Positions 1 to 9,709 of a stretch of 43,843 bases of DNA are shown here, piece after piece; the first letter of the stretch is position 1; each line of letters begins with the position of its first letter. The position numbers and the translations under genes were made by a program. The notes under the pieces are model-generated. The model was not told the origin of the DNA. It ran no database searches and saw only the letters and a program-made list of their open reading frames with translations. The stretch lies in the NCBI GenBank assembly GCA_016931275.1, contig JAFGFA010000019.1:1-43843 (forward strand). Direction: 5' to 3'. Source of the stretch: Parachlamydiales bacterium (GTDB taxonomy: Bacteria > Chlamydiota > Chlamydiia > Chlamydiales > SM23-39).

Positions 1-85
1 CTCGTCAATGGCACCTGTCAACGTGCCGATGGTAGCGGTCTCTTAGACTAGCTACAAGCCCTCGACTTTAGTCGTGGGTAGTTGA
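1..85 (+). mobile_element. Right end of IS200/IS605-type (TnpB) element, omega-RNA-like scaffold
   Basis: No coding frame is seen. The stretch folds into three consecutive hairpins on the plus strand: GGCAC(10-14)/GTGCC(23-27); GTAGC(32-36)/GCTAC(51-55), which encloses GTCT(38-41)/AGAC(45-48); and CCCTCGAC(59-66)/GTCGTGGG(71-78) with a TTTA loop and one mismatch. The last hairpin followed by TAGTTGAC is typical of right ends of IS605/IS1341-type elements, where it forms the 3' scaffold of the TnpB guide RNA. A tnpB gene, if present, would lie to the left of the window on the plus strand. The element end touches the stop codon (86-88) of the neighbouring gene. The family assignment rests on pattern memory, not on an alignment. 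Confidence 0.6.
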
Positions 86-712
86 CTACTTCCTCATCTG
101 TATATTGGCCCAAAATTGAGGATTTCTTTCTAGAACATATTCGTCAGAGGTCATCGAAAAATGCTGAGGCGCAGCATGAAATCGATTTATCCGATAAGTA
201 AAGCCGAACTGATCATAACGAGACGGATCATACCCATGCATTGCATGACCCGGAATCTCTATCTCCATCACATATCCCTTTTTATGGAAGGAGACAAGAA
301 CCTTTAGCTCTTGCGGAGAACAAAGTGCATGCATCTCATCCCCACTAAACCGAGTGACTTCTTTTCCCCACAATCCGGTAACCGTCTGAGGAAAAAACAC
401 AAAATGATGATGATAGGCCGTAATAATAGAAGAACTTTTAACATTACGCATATCGAAAAAAAACTCAACAGAATCCCCCCTGCGAAAATCGGAAAGGGAT
501 TTTTGTATCATGGCATCAACATGAATTTTTGCAAAAATTCCTTCTTCATTCCATCCCAAATAGACCTGAGAAAATTCTTCTTCATCCAACAATTTTGCGG
601 TAGAAGGAAGAAGGTGTTTTTTAGAAAATCCCTTACGGGGATCCAATGCATAACAATCCACATCCAAACTAAAAAAGGGAAGAAGAGAAAAAGCCGGCAG
701 ATGATGAAGCAT
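86..712 (-). CDS. CBM9-like (DOMON-fold) hypothetical protein
   Basis: This 208-residue protein resembles carbohydrate-binding family 9-like domains. It has a beta-rich body with the typical 'GDSVEFFFDMR' strand near residue 80, preceded by 'QVYLGWNEEGIFAKIHVDA', and a C-terminal 'FGFTYRINR' segment. There is no clear signal peptide, although the first 20 residues are hydrophobic (HLPAFSLLPFFSLDV). It is the last gene of a three-gene minus-strand operon: its ATG lies one base after the TAA of the PpiD-like gene (TAAAATG), so the two are probably translationally coupled. Its stop codon abuts the IS605-type end at 1-85, so the extreme C-terminus could have been altered by that insertion. The ligand is unknown, and the fold call is moderately sure. 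Confidence 0.6.
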   Translation of the reverse strand: MLHHLPAFSLLPFFSLDVDCYALDPRKGFSKKHLLPSTAKLLDEEEFSQVYLGWNEEGIFAKIHVDAMIQKSLSDFRRGDSVEFFFDMRNVKSSSIITAYHHHFVFFPQTVTGLWGKEVTRFSGDEMHALCSPQELKVLVSFHKKGYVMEIEIPGHAMHGYDPSRYDQFGFTYRINRFHAAPQHFSMTSDEYVLERNPQFWANIQMRK

Positions 713-713
713 T

Positions 714-2894
714 TTATCTCTTTTCTAAAGGGACTTTGATCGCATGAGCCTCTTTAATTTTTTGATAGAGATCCTCTGCAATTTTGCACATTGCTTCATT
801 ACGAAGCAGCTGGAGGGCTTTTTCTTTTTGTTCCCGGACATATTCGGGATCCACCTGTTTTTGTTGTATGAGCATCCCTTCCATAAGGCCTTGATCACTC
901 ACGTGATATACCTCTTGCCGTCCTTCCTCCAGAAGAACTGTTTTCTTCCATTCTTCAGCAGAAGAGACCAAAATATCTTCCTTATTGCTCGAAAGTTCCC
1001 ATTCAGGGGCCATAACACCATAATCCGGTAAACGCAATGAAGCAAAAAGGCGATATTTTTCTATATTTTTTTCATGGGACTGTACAATGAATCCTCCGTG
1101 ATCCAATAAATCCTTTTGAACCATTTCCAAACAAGGAGCAAAGACCTTCTTGGCCATTTCTTCGATGTCCTCTTTTTTAGAACAATGCTCTTGAAGATAT
1201 TTAGCCATCAGATGATCTAAAAGATTCAACTGTTTTGCCTCTTTATAAGTCCAACGATGCAAGGTCGGATCTTTTGAAAGAATTTCTATCTGATAAAAGT
1301 GGATATTATCTTGAGTATAGCAAGATAATTTGTCTTTAATATTCTCGAGCTCTTCTCGAGGAGTAGCTGGATCCAAGGCTTGTTGGATCAAAGAATATAA
1401 AGAAAGAGTATCGGACAAATATTCGATCTGGTCTCCATTTTGCGTCAACGATATGGAAAAACTCTTTTTTTCCTTGGGCTTTATACTTAATGCCTCACGG
1501 ATAAGATCAGAAGCTCTGATCATTTCTTTTCTGGAAAACACATCAATTTCCTGTCTAGAATTCCATGGAAGCTGTTCTAAAGATAAAAATCTCTTTTCTT
1601 CACTATCCCCTTTTAGCGGCGCTTTGGGGAATTTTTTTTGTATCAGGGCAAAATGGTCCGGTTCGATCTGCCATGACCAAAGCTGTTTTTCTCCAATACC
1701 AAGAGCCGCTTCTTCGATATCGGTCTTGGTTATTTGTACCCAATAATTTTGATAAATTAATTCCGGGTAATGTTCGGCAATTTTCTCCTCCGGTAAAAAT
1801 GTGGAAGGCAATAAGAGGTTATAAGTCTGAGAATCTGTCGTTGCTGCAAGATAAGACTCAAGATGAGCATAAGATAAAAAATCATCAATCTGCAAAAAAG
1901 AGGGCACCTTACGATATTCCACGGTAGCCATCTGATGAAGAGGAGAGGAAATATCGACCACTGTTGCAGGATCTAAAAAAACATGCCCGGCAGAATCCTC
2001 CATCATTTTTTGAAAAAGAAGAATTTTCTCAGTCACGGAAAAAAGAGATTTTTCACTTAAGCCAATTCGATCTTTTAAAAATTGATAATGATCCCCAGGA
2101 ATATTGAAATGTTTCAATGCATGCGATGCTTGACCATGAAGATATGCCTCTAGTTCTTCTCTTGTAACCTGATATCCCTTATCTAGAGCCTCTTTCGCTC
2201 CATTCATGATATACTGTGCCAATATATCGACAAATTCTTCTCCAAACCAATCTTCAAAAGTTTTATATCCGAAAAGGGAAAAATCCACATATCGAAGATG
2301 AGAATCCTGCGGTATTTTTCTTTGAGATTCTTCATACAAAGCCAATCGACGCATCATATCTGGCGGGACAGAACAACTTGCTGCATAAGATTCGGAAAGC
2401 AGCTGATAGATCATCGAAGGAGTCATTTCTTTCTCTAAAAACGCTAAATTTTCTTCAATGTTCGGATAAAACCGTTTCCATAGCTGGATTGCTGAGAGAT
2501 TTTTATCGTACGGATGCTGATAAAAAACGGCTTTTTTCATTGCCTCAATTCGGGAAGAAATCGTTTCTTTGATCTCGTCAAAATAATGCACAAAAAGAAC
2601 TTCGCCTATGCCACTCTTTATAAAAGTTTTATAAAAGATGCCCTCATTAAAAAAATTAGGCAATTTTCTATCCACCACGGGAGTAAAACGATCGGAGTTT
2701 AAAAAATACCGCATCAGAGAAACGTCCGACAAATAGATCTTTTTTCCTGTAATATCGCAACCGACAAGGACATCCTTGGGCTTTTCTTGTCGCGGGCCAC
2801 GACCCCTGATCCCAAAAAATGAAAAAGAGACAATGATCACGATCGTAATAAAAATTAGAAACGCTCTCTGATATCGGCGAAGTAATCCTAACAT
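714..2894 (-). CDS. PpiD/SurA-like membrane-anchored periplasmic folding protein (putative)
   Basis: The 726-residue protein starts with a short basic cytoplasmic stretch (LLRRYQR) and one strong transmembrane helix at about residues 10-29 (AFLIFITIVIIVSFSFFGI). A large, charged, helix-rich periplasmic region follows. This is the layout of PpiD and the SurA_N_3 family, including the 'VSFSFFGI' end of the anchor. I do not see a convincing parvulin PPIase signature, so it may be a chaperone-only relative. The gene lies 11 bases after proS, with a strong AAGGAG ribosome binding site before its ATG, and it runs directly into the CBM9-like gene. I infer a role in folding exported or outer-membrane proteins. 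The family name is tentative. Confidence 0.5.
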   Translation of the reverse strand: MLGLLRRYQRAFLIFITIVIIVSFSFFGIRGRGPRQEKPKDVLVGCDITGKKIYLSDVSLMRYFLNSDRFTPVVDRKLPNFFNEGIFYKTFIKSGIGEVLFVHYFDEIKETISSRIEAMKKAVFYQHPYDKNLSAIQLWKRFYPNIEENLAFLEKEMTPSMIYQLLSESYAASCSVPPDMMRRLALYEESQRKIPQDSHLRYVDFSLFGYKTFEDWFGEEFVDILAQYIMNGAKEALDKGYQVTREELEAYLHGQASHALKHFNIPGDHYQFLKDRIGLSEKSLFSVTEKILLFQKMMEDSAGHVFLDPATVVDISSPLHQMATVEYRKVPSFLQIDDFLSYAHLESYLAATTDSQTYNLLLPSTFLPEEKIAEHYPELIYQNYWVQITKTDIEEAALGIGEKQLWSWQIEPDHFALIQKKFPKAPLKGDSEEKRFLSLEQLPWNSRQEIDVFSRKEMIRASDLIREALSIKPKEKKSFSISLTQNGDQIEYLSDTLSLYSLIQQALDPATPREELENIKDKLSCYTQDNIHFYQIEILSKDPTLHRWTYKEAKQLNLLDHLMAKYLQEHCSKKEDIEEMAKKVFAPCLEMVQKDLLDHGGFIVQSHEKNIEKYRLFASLRLPDYGVMAPEWELSSNKEDILVSSAEEWKKTVLLEEGRQEVYHVSDQGLMEGMLIQQKQVDPEYVREQKEKALQLLRNEAMCKIAEDLYQKIKEAHAIKVPLEKR

Positions 2895-2905
2895 ACAAAA
2901 GCTCC

Positions 2906-4402
2906 TTAATAGGCCTTAGCAAAAATAGCCTGCATTTTCGATGGCCTTTTCGAAAATATGCATCTTCCCTCTTGGGAATTTTGCTCCAATGGAATCGAGC
3001 GCACCGTTACATTTAAATCATTTTTTATCATTTCTTCCGTAACAGGATCTTCCACATAAAATCCCTTTGCAAATCCACTTGTCTTTTCCGATTGAAAAAA
3101 TCGGTAAAAATCATCTCGATTTTCAATAGAACAAATATTGTCGTGTAAAAATTTTTCCGCATGATGCAACAATTTTTTTTGCATATCGTTCAAAGCCTTG
3201 ATCATCTCTTCTTTTATAGCAAAAAGATCGATAAAGGTTCCTTTTTCTCCCAGCAGATCTCTACGAAAAAGCTGTCCTTTTTTTTCATCCAGCTCTCTTT
3301 GACCAATTTCTAGCCAGAGGGGAATTCCTTTTTTGATCCACTGCCATTTTTTTTCTCCGCCCCGTTTATCTCGATCATCAATCACAATCTCGATATTTCT
3401 TCCTTGAAATTTCTCTTCCTTCACAAGATCTTTAAGAGTATGACAAAACTGTAGAATGTTCTTTTGATCTTCCAGATTGCGGATAATAGGCATAATCACC
3501 AAATGCTTAGGTGCTATTTTAGGAGGAAGAACCAGGCCATCATCATCCCCATGCATCATCACTAAGGCTCCTATAAGGCGGGTTGTCACTCCCCAAGAAG
3601 TAGTCCATCCATATTCCAAAGAACCCTTTTCATCTGTAAACCGGATATTACAGGCCTTGGCAAAATTTTGGCCTAAAAAATGCGATGTTCCGGCCTGTAG
3701 GGCTTTTTTATCCCCCATCATGGCTTCTAAAGCATACGTCGTAACCGCTCCGGGGAATTTTTCTCCTTCGGTTTTTTTGCCGACAAGGACCGGCATGGCT
3801 AGATCGTCCCTACAAAAATTTTTATAGAGTTCCAAAATAAAAAGCGCATGCTCCTGTGCCTCTTTTTCACTCGCATGAACCGTATGACCTTCCTGCCAAA
3901 GAAACTCTGTCGTGCGCAGAAAAGGACGGGTACGCATCTCCCAGCGAACAATATTGGCCCACTGATTGATTTTTAGGGGAAGATCGCGGTAAGACTCTAC
4001 CCATCGGCTAAAGCTATCGCCGACAATCATCTCAGAAGTAGGTCGAACGATTAACGGTTCTTCTAAGGGAGCCGCAGGAATGAGCTTTCCCTCTTTACTC
4101 TCTAGACGATGATGGGTCACCACAGCGCATTCTTTTGCAAACCCGGCAATATGCTGCGCTTCTTTTTCAAAATAGCTCACAGGAATAAACAAGGGAAAAT
4201 AAACGTTGCTATGGCCCGATTCTTTAATTTTTTGATCGAGAATTCGATGAATATTTTCCCAAATGCCATATCCCCAAGGTTTAATCACCATACACCCTCT
4301 TACCGGAGAATGTTCTGCCAAGTCGGCCTCTTTGACCACCTCTTGATACCACAAAGGAAAGTCTTCTTCCCTTGTAGGGGTAATGGCATGCTTTTTTTTC
4401 AT
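2906..4402 (-). CDS. proS: Prolyl-tRNA synthetase, archaeal/eukaryote-type short form
   Basis: This enzyme charges tRNA(Pro) with proline in the cytoplasm. At 498 residues it lacks the roughly 180-residue editing insertion of the usual bacterial ProRS (about 570 aa). The class II motifs are visible: 'VRPTSEMI' with 'RWEMRTRPFLRTTEFLWQEG' (motif 2) near residues 120-170, and 'EYGWTTSWGVTTRLIGALVM' (motif 3 region) near 265-285. The C-terminal extension ends in 'FAKAY', with the terminal tyrosine characteristic of archaeal/eukaryotic-type ProRS. The ATG is preceded by AGGG. It is the first gene of the operon with the PpiD-like and CBM9-like genes and diverges from the 227-aa membrane orphan. 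Transfer or replacement of the bacterial-type gene is possible. Confidence 0.95.
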   Translation of the reverse strand: MKKKHAITPTREEDFPLWYQEVVKEADLAEHSPVRGCMVIKPWGYGIWENIHRILDQKIKESGHSNVYFPLFIPVSYFEKEAQHIAGFAKECAVVTHHRLESKEGKLIPAAPLEEPLIVRPTSEMIVGDSFSRWVESYRDLPLKINQWANIVRWEMRTRPFLRTTEFLWQEGHTVHASEKEAQEHALFILELYKNFCRDDLAMPVLVGKKTEGEKFPGAVTTYALEAMMGDKKALQAGTSHFLGQNFAKACNIRFTDEKGSLEYGWTTSWGVTTRLIGALVMMHGDDDGLVLPPKIAPKHLVIMPIIRNLEDQKNILQFCHTLKDLVKEEKFQGRNIEIVIDDRDKRGGEKKWQWIKKGIPLWLEIGQRELDEKKGQLFRRDLLGEKGTFIDLFAIKEEMIKALNDMQKKLLHHAEKFLHDNICSIENRDDFYRFFQSEKTSGFAKGFYVEDPVTEEMIKNDLNVTVRSIPLEQNSQEGRCIFSKRPSKMQAIFAKAY

Positions 4403-4520
4403 GGGTTTCCCTGCTTAATGATCCCCTTAGTCTACAAAATTTTCTCAAAAAAGGCGATGACAAAGAAATTTCTTCTAGAAAAATAAAAAGATCGTTATAC
4501 TTGATTGCTAAAAAAATACT

Positions 4521-5204
4521 ATGGCATTTAACACCTATCTCTATCAGCCCCTTCAAGAAACCTCTTTGGGAGTTCAAATGCTTCTATTGTTACAAAAACC
4601 CTCTCTTAAGGAAAGCCCTCTATCCCATTTTGTACCGTGGTTTTTTGCCAAATTCTTTTTTCTATCTATTCCCAATATAGGCATGACCCTCGTCAAAATC
4701 CTGTCTTCTGCCGGCGATGCTGTCGTGGGGATTCCCACTACAGCGATATCCTTATTTCCGCTCTTTACCTGTTCTCATACCGTCAACCGATTTGCCAAAC
4801 ATTCCCTACAATCGTTTGCCACACTTAATGGGGACTGCTATTTTCATATGCTCCGCAGCATAGATCCAGAAATTGATTGTAATAGAGACTATAATCCAGG
4901 CTCTTTTCAAAAAAGCGATTTTCTACTTTATCCTTTATCTAGGGTGCATCAATGGAACGAACGCTATAATAATCCCTTAACGAACCTGATCTCTCTGGTA
5001 ACCATCCCGATATTGCGTCTATTAGATTGCGTTCTTAAAGGCGCTCTTTTGCCCATAACACTTTTTCTGAATATTATCCCTTTTATACGAGCCCCTAATA
5101 TTTTAAATCGTTATGCCTATACTTCTTTAAATGTTTTATTGGTAATCAGCGATATCTATGAACATGCTATTAGGGTCTTTCATCCAAACGCTTTTCAGGA
5201 CTAG
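4521..5204 (+). CDS. Hypothetical multi-hydrophobic membrane protein
   Basis: I do not recognise this 227-residue protein. It has hydrophobic stretches at about residues 42-65 (ending in a GDAVVGIPTTA segment), 68-80, 150-175 and 178-190, suggesting several membrane segments or a bilobed hydrophobic layout as in chlamydial inclusion-membrane proteins. The middle, residues 85-140, is polar and cysteine-containing (LNGDCYFHMLRSIDPEIDCN). There is no good Shine-Dalgarno sequence before the ATG at 4521. The gene diverges from proS and overlaps the 3' end of lplA by four bases, tail to tail. The codon pattern looks like that of its neighbours, so it is probably real, with no function assigned. Confidence 0.65.
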   Translation: MAFNTYLYQPLQETSLGVQMLLLLQKPSLKESPLSHFVPWFFAKFFFLSIPNIGMTLVKILSSAGDAVVGIPTTAISLFPLFTCSHTVNRFAKHSLQSFATLNGDCYFHMLRSIDPEIDCNRDYNPGSFQKSDFLLYPLSRVHQWNERYNNPLTNLISLVTIPILRLLDCVLKGALLPITLFLNIIPFIRAPNILNRYAYTSLNVLLVISDIYEHAIRVFHPNAFQD

Positions 5205-5899
5205 AGATGCCGAAAAAACGTCTCTTGCAATAATTCTTGCAGCTCTTGTTTTGCTTCTAACAACCGTTTGGGCGTACAGCTTCCCAAAAGAGGGTACGTC
5301 GAGGCAAAAATCTGATCCACCATCTTCGGAGCAAGGACTACTTCCTGTAAATACTCTCTATCCGGCAAAGCTAAAGAGATCGTCCCCTGATGCAGATAAC
5401 CGTTTTTTTTACGTCTTTGCGCCGCCCCTGCTATTTTTTTCTGATCGATTAAAAGGTCATATTGGGAAGGTTGTGCCATACAAAAAGATAGATCGGAAGA
5501 GCTCTTTGGAGGATGAAAAAAAGAGCTTTTAGCCTCAGGCGGTAACAATCGTATAATGGCTTTTTGAACTAAGGCATGAACGAAATGATAATTCTTTAAA
5601 GGATCTGCAAAACACATCGGATGCCCAGAGGGCATTAAAAAGGAAAAGGCAAAATCCCATATATGAAATACGACCCCTCCTCCTGTAGGCCTTCGAGCCA
5701 TATCTAATCCTTTTTTATATGCAACATCCCTCTGAACCCACTGTTCAATATCTACAAAATACCCATAGGTCAACGCATCATGCCGCCACTGATAAAAATG
5801 TAAAACCGGCTCTCCGGCAGGATCTAATGCTTGTAAAAGATCAGCATCGATCTGCATAATTCTTGATGCCATTTCTAAAGGAGTCTTGAGTACTTTCAT
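5201..5899 (-). CDS. lplA: Lipoate-protein ligase A family protein
   Basis: The 232-residue protein belongs to the LplA/LipB/BirA-type ligase fold that attaches lipoate to E2 and H-proteins. The signatures are 'RRPTGGGVVFH' near residue 70, the lipoate-adenylate loop, and 'QYDLLIDQKKIAGAAQRRKK', which carries the catalytic-type lysine, near residues 147-166. It lacks the extra C-terminal domain of E. coli LplA, so it may need a partner or act as an octanoyl/lipoyl transferase. It diverges from clpC, and I recall the same lplA-clpC pairing in Chlamydia chromosomes. The ribosome binding site is weak (AAGAGAATTAAG before the ATG). Confidence 0.88.
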   Translation of the reverse strand: MKVLKTPLEMASRIMQIDADLLQALDPAGEPVLHFYQWRHDALTYGYFVDIEQWVQRDVAYKKGLDMARRPTGGGVVFHIWDFAFSFLMPSGHPMCFADPLKNYHFVHALVQKAIIRLLPPEAKSSFFHPPKSSSDLSFCMAQPSQYDLLIDQKKIAGAAQRRKKNGYLHQGTISLALPDREYLQEVVLAPKMVDQIFASTYPLLGSCTPKRLLEAKQELQELLQETFFRHL

Positions 5900-6146
5900 C
5901 TTAATTCTCTTACTTTCAAGTGTATAAAACTTTTGAGTTTATCACACGCTAAAACATGGAATAAGATTTTTTACGGCACATTTCTATAAAAAATTAAGAT
6001 CTTAAAAGCTTTTTAAATTCTTTTCTCAGAGAACTTTTTCACAAGGCTTTAATAATCAACCTATTATTAATATAGAGCCCCACTTTACAAGAAAATCTCT
6101 AACTCGTTACAATACGAATAAGCGCCCAAAAGAAGGTTTTCATCTC
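5900..6146. promoter_or_regulatory. Divergent lplA/clpC promoter region
   Basis: This is an AT-rich 247-base gap between divergent genes. A good housekeeping-type promoter for clpC is visible on the plus strand: TTTACA at 6084-6089 and TACAAT at 6108-6113, with an 18-base spacer. AGAAGG lies about 10 bases before the clpC ATG. I did not find a clear CtsR-like or CIRCE-like inverted repeat (the latter would be TTAGCACTC-type). The lplA promoter must lie in the left half, but no single pair of boxes stands out. Confidence 0.45.
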
Positions 6147-8639
6147 ATGTTTGATAAATTTACTAATAGAGCAAAACAAGTGATCAAGCTCGCTAAAAAA
6201 GAAGCGCAGCGCATGAATCACAATTATCTCGGTACAGAACATATCCTCCTAGGATTGGTCAAATTAGGTCAGGGTATTGCGATTAATATTTTGCATAACT
6301 TCAACCTCAATTACGATATTATCCGAACAGAAGTCGAACGAGTTGTTGGCTTTGGTGCCGAGGTGCAAGTCTATGGCGATCCAGCTCTCACAGGAAAAGT
6401 AAAAAAAGTTTTTGAATACGCCAATGAAGAAGCGGCCAATCTCAATCATAATTATGTGGGAACCGAACATTTATTGCTTGCTCTTCTACGTCAAACTAAT
6501 GGAGTTGCCGCCCAGGTCTTGGAAAACCTCAAAGTGGATCTCAAAGAACTTCGCAAGGAAATTATTAAGGAACTCGAAACGTTTAACCTACAACTTCCTC
6601 CGATTGGCCGAGAAAGTGCTCCGAGCGGCTCTCCCCGTATGGCAGAAGGGGTCTCTTCTCCGGACAGGACACCGGCCCTTAAAGCCTACGGACATGATCT
6701 TACCGAGTTATGCCGACAAGGAAAAATGGACCCTGTTATTGGAAGAAAAAAAGAGGTCGAAAGGCTGATCTTGATCTTATGCCGAAGGAGAAAAAACAAT
6801 CCAGTTCTCATCGGAGAAGCAGGAGTCGGCAAAACTGCTATTGTCGAAGGGCTTGCCCATGCTATTGTCAATGGAGAAGTTCCAGATAATTTACGCAACA
6901 AACGATTGATCTCTCTTGATCTTACCTTGATGATTGCCGGAACAAAATATCGGGGACAATTTGAGGAAAGAATTAAAGCGGTCATGGATGAGATCAAAAA
7001 AAGCGGCAATGTCCTTCTTTTCATCGATGAAATACATACCATTGTAGGAGCCGGAGCTGCAGAAGGAGCCATTGATGCTTCCAACATCCTAAAACCTTCT
7101 CTCTCAAGAGGAGAGATCCAATGTATCGGCGCCACTACTTTAGACGAATATCGCAAGCATATTGAAAAAGATGCGGCATTGGAAAGACGATTTCAAAAAA
7201 TTTTGGTCTCCCCTCCTTCCCTGGAGGAAAGCGTTGAAATCTTAAATGGATTAAAGGGAAAATATGAAGAGCATCACAAATGTCATTATACCGAAGATGC
7301 TATTCATGATGCGGTATTTTTATCAGAAAGATACGTTACAGGACGATTTTTACCAGACAAAGCCATTGATGTGATCGATGAAGCCGGAGCGAAAGCAAGA
7401 ATTTCTGCTCTTCATCAACCAGAAGAAATCACTTCTTTTGAAGCGGAAATCGACCATCTCAAAAAGGCTAAAGAGGATGCGATTTCCAATCAAGAATACG
7501 AAAATGCTGCCAATCTCCGCGATAAGGAAAAAAAATTACAAGAAAAACTCCAATCCATCAAAACCGAATGGGAACACTCTAAAGAAGAATATTTTCCTAT
7601 CGTGGACGAAGAAGAAATTGCCAAAATTATAGCCAAACAGACCGGCATTCCCATTACCCGCCTCACCGAAGGGGAGACAGCAAAAGTACTTAATATGGAG
7701 CAGGAGATTAACAAACAGATTATTGCACAAACAGAAGCGATAAAAACGGTAACGCGAGCGATTAGAAGAAGCCGTGCCGATATCAAAGATCCGCAAAGAC
7801 CCATTGGAGCTTTTTTATTTTTAGGTCCTACCGGTGTTGGGAAAACCCTTCTTGCCAAAAAATTAGCGGAACATCTCTTTGGAGAAGAAGATGCCCTGAT
7901 CCAAGTAGACATGTCGGAATATATAGAAAAATTTGCCTTATCCCGCCTTACCGGCTCTCCTCCAGGATATGTAGGATATGAAGAAGGAGGACAATTGACC
8001 GAACAAGTGCGCAGAAGACCCTATTGCGTAATTTTATTCGACGAGGTGGAAAAAGCCCACCCTGATGTCATGAATATCCTCTTACAAATTCTCGAAGAAG
8101 GAAAACTCACCGATTCTTTAGGACGTAAGATCGATTTTCGCAATACCATCATCATCATGACCTCCAATCTAGGTGCAGACCTTATTCGCAAATCGACAGA
8201 GGTCGGTTTCGGAGCCAAGGCCAATGTATTAGATTATAAGGTCATTGAAGAAAAAATTGGTGCAGCGGTTAAAAAGCATTTTAAACCCGAATTTATCAAC
8301 CGTCTCGATGATATGGTGATTTTCCGTCCTCTCGATAAAGAGGCTTTGAAAAAAATTATCGATCTTGAACTAAAAAAATTACAAAAAAGGATCGAGCGCA
8401 AGAAAATTACTCTTGAGCTTGATGATTCTGCCCGTGATTTTCTTGTAACGAAAGGATTTCAACCGGAAATGGGAGCACGCCCTCTTCGACGGACCATAGA
8501 ACAATATTTGGAAGACCCACTTGCAGAAAAACTTCTCTTGCATCCTGAAGGAGAAAAGCATTTTGTAATAACCGCAAAAGAAGGCAAAATAGAATTTATC
8601 GAAAAAGTGCAAGAAGAGCTGGTCGAATCAGCTCCCTGA
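6147..8639 (+). CDS. clpC: ATP-dependent Clp protease ATPase subunit ClpC
   Basis: This 830-residue AAA+ unfoldase feeds substrates to the ClpP protease in the cytoplasm. The N-terminal double Clp repeat spans about residues 1-145. The first Walker A, 'GEAGVGKT', is at about 223-230, followed by a Walker B 'LLFIDEIHT'. A UVR-type middle domain ('[18 protein letters not shown]') lies near 451-468. The second Walker A, 'GPTGVGKT', is at about 560-567, and the D2 C-terminal domain with '[11 protein letters not shown]' completes the protein. The length is normal for ClpC. It is transcribed alone and ends three bases from the stop of the convergent HTH-PtsN gene. The putative promoter is at 6084-6113. 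Confidence 0.98.
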   Translation: MFDKFTNRAKQVIKLAKKEAQRMNHNYLGTEHILLGLVKLGQGIAINILHNFNLNYDIIRTEVERVVGFGAEVQVYGDPALTGKVKKVFEYANEEAANLNHNYVGTEHLLLALLRQTNGVAAQVLENLKVDLKELRKEIIKELETFNLQLPPIGRESAPSGSPRMAEGVSSPDRTPALKAYGHDLTELCRQGKMDPVIGRKKEVERLILILCRRRKNNPVLIGEAGVGKTAIVEGLAHAIVNGEVPDNLRNKRLISLDLTLMIAGTKYRGQFEERIKAVMDEIKKSGNVLLFIDEIHTIVGAGAAEGAIDASNILKPSLSRGEIQCIGATTLDEYRKHIEKDAALERRFQKILVSPPSLEESVEILNGLKGKYEEHHKCHYTEDAIHDAVFLSERYVTGRFLPDKAIDVIDEAGAKARISALHQPEEITSFEAEIDHLKKAKEDAISNQEYENAANLRDKEKKLQEKLQSIKTEWEHSKEEYFPIVDEEEIAKIIAKQTGIPITRLTEGETAKVLNMEQEINKQIIAQTEAIKTVTRAIRRSRADIKDPQRPIGAFLFLGPTGVGKTLLAKKLAEHLFGEEDALIQVDMSEYIEKFALSRLTGSPPGYVGYEEGGQLTEQVRRRPYCVILFDEVEKAHPDVMNILLQILEEGKLTDSLGRKIDFRNTIIIMTSNLGADLIRKSTEVGFGAKANVLDYKVIEEKIGAAVKKHFKPEFINRLDDMVIFRPLDKEALKKIIDLELKKLQKRIERKKITLELDDSARDFLVTKGFQPEMGARPLRRTIEQYLEDPLAEKLLLHPEGEKHFVITAKEGKIEFIEKVQEELVESAP

Positions 8640-8642
8640 TAC

Positions 8643-9380
8643 TTATTGATCAATCGTCATCTTTTGCTGTAGGGAATGATGAATCTTTCCTTCCCAATTT
8701 TTGATAAATTCCAAAAGAGCATTTTCTTCCGGTTTGCTTTGTAAAAAGGCGATTACGCTCTCTTCCCTTGTCAGATGAGCCAATTTGGCAAGAAGGTGCA
8801 AATGACGTTTATCCTCACAGGCAAACAAAAAGAAAAGCGTATGTACGGGAGCTCCATCTAAAGCTCCATATTCTATAGGTTCCTTAGGATACACTACCGT
8901 CACAATATCATAATTCTTCGGTAACAGAAAATCTCGAGTATGAGGAACTCCAATACCATGGTTTAGAGAAGTAGGCATCAGCTGTTCCCGATCCCATAGA
9001 AAGTCAAACAAAACATCGGCATCTAATCCGAGCCTTTTGGCAATGACATAAACAGCATTTTTCATCACATCTTCTTTCGTCTTTCCCTCAATGCCGTTGA
9101 TCACGCCCCCCTTTCGGATCGCCCGGAGCAAGCTAAAAGTATAATGGCCGATTTGTGAACTAATAATTTTTTCTGCTTTATCGGAAGGCACGGCGACTTT
9201 TTTGATTTTGCCCTTGCTCTCTTCTTTATTCGTAATCATCCAATTTTCCACCTCTACACGAGAAAACCGATAATGCCCTCCTAAAAGATAAGCCGGCAAG
9301 CTCCCTTCTTTAGCCAGCCTTTCAATATCTTCCGTTGGAAGATTTAAAAGTTCTGCAACATCTTTACATGTCAAATCCAT
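8643..9380 (-). CDS. ptsN: HTH (MerR/excisionase-type) - PTS EIIA(Ntr) fusion regulator
   Basis: This 245-residue protein carries an N-terminal winged-helix DNA-binding domain of the excisionase/MerR-like type at about residues 1-52 (LTCKDVAELLNLP, 'GGHYRFSRVEVENWM'). An EIIA(Ntr) domain follows at about 85-235, with the phospho-accepting histidine in 'GIGVPHTR' near residue 147. Chlamydia species carry a PtsN of this HTH-linked type near dut, and the order here agrees. It probably senses PTS(Ntr) phosphorylation and alters transcription or partner activity; the targets are unknown. A very strong AGGAGG lies six bases before the ATG. I see no second ptsN copy here; an orphan gene (9710-11956) occupies the space before dut. 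Confidence 0.88.
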   Translation of the reverse strand: MDLTCKDVAELLNLPTEDIERLAKEGSLPAYLLGGHYRFSRVEVENWMITNKEESKGKIKKVAVPSDKAEKIISSQIGHYTFSLLRAIRKGGVINGIEGKTKEDVMKNAVYVIAKRLGLDADVLFDFLWDREQLMPTSLNHGIGVPHTRDFLLPKNYDIVTVVYPKEPIEYGALDGAPVHTLFFLFACEDKRHLHLLAKLAHLTREESVIAFLQSKPEENALLEFIKNWEGKIHHSLQQKMTIDQ

Positions 9381-9709
9381 AATATTCCTCCTAAAAGCAG
9401 GTGTTTTCCGACAATATCAAAAAAGAAAAAAAGATACAAAAACTATTATTATTATTTTTCTGTAAATATTCAAAAAATCGAATGAAATAGAACTGTAGTA
9501 TAGATCTAAATCAATAATAGGATAAAAATTGTTTTCTCATTTTTTCATACATTAGGAAACCTTAACATCCGTCATAGTGTTGAATAGGCATCTACCAATA
9601 TAGTAATATCCTTAAAATAAGAGAGAGGACATCCTCGATACATTTCAAAAATAACACAAAGAAAACTCAAACTATTTATTCGAAACAACCGATCCAACAA
9701 CACTCATTT
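9381..9709. other. AT-rich intergenic gap, no gene seen
   Basis: This 329-base stretch lies between the start of the HTH-PtsN gene and the stop of the CX5R orphan. It is rich in A and T runs, including an (ATT)n-like tract near 9444-9458. No open frame with a ribosome binding site and no strong hairpin were found. It should hold the promoter of the HTH-PtsN gene on the minus strand. Confidence 0.4.

Noticed and set aside
311-739. 142-codon plus-strand frame opposite the CBM9-like gene
   Set aside because: It is antisense to a better-supported gene and rich in Lys/Arg/Phe as expected for a shadow frame.
5900-6146. CIRCE or CtsR operator upstream of clpC
   Set aside because: No TTAGCACTC-type repeat or heptad direct repeat was found in the gap.
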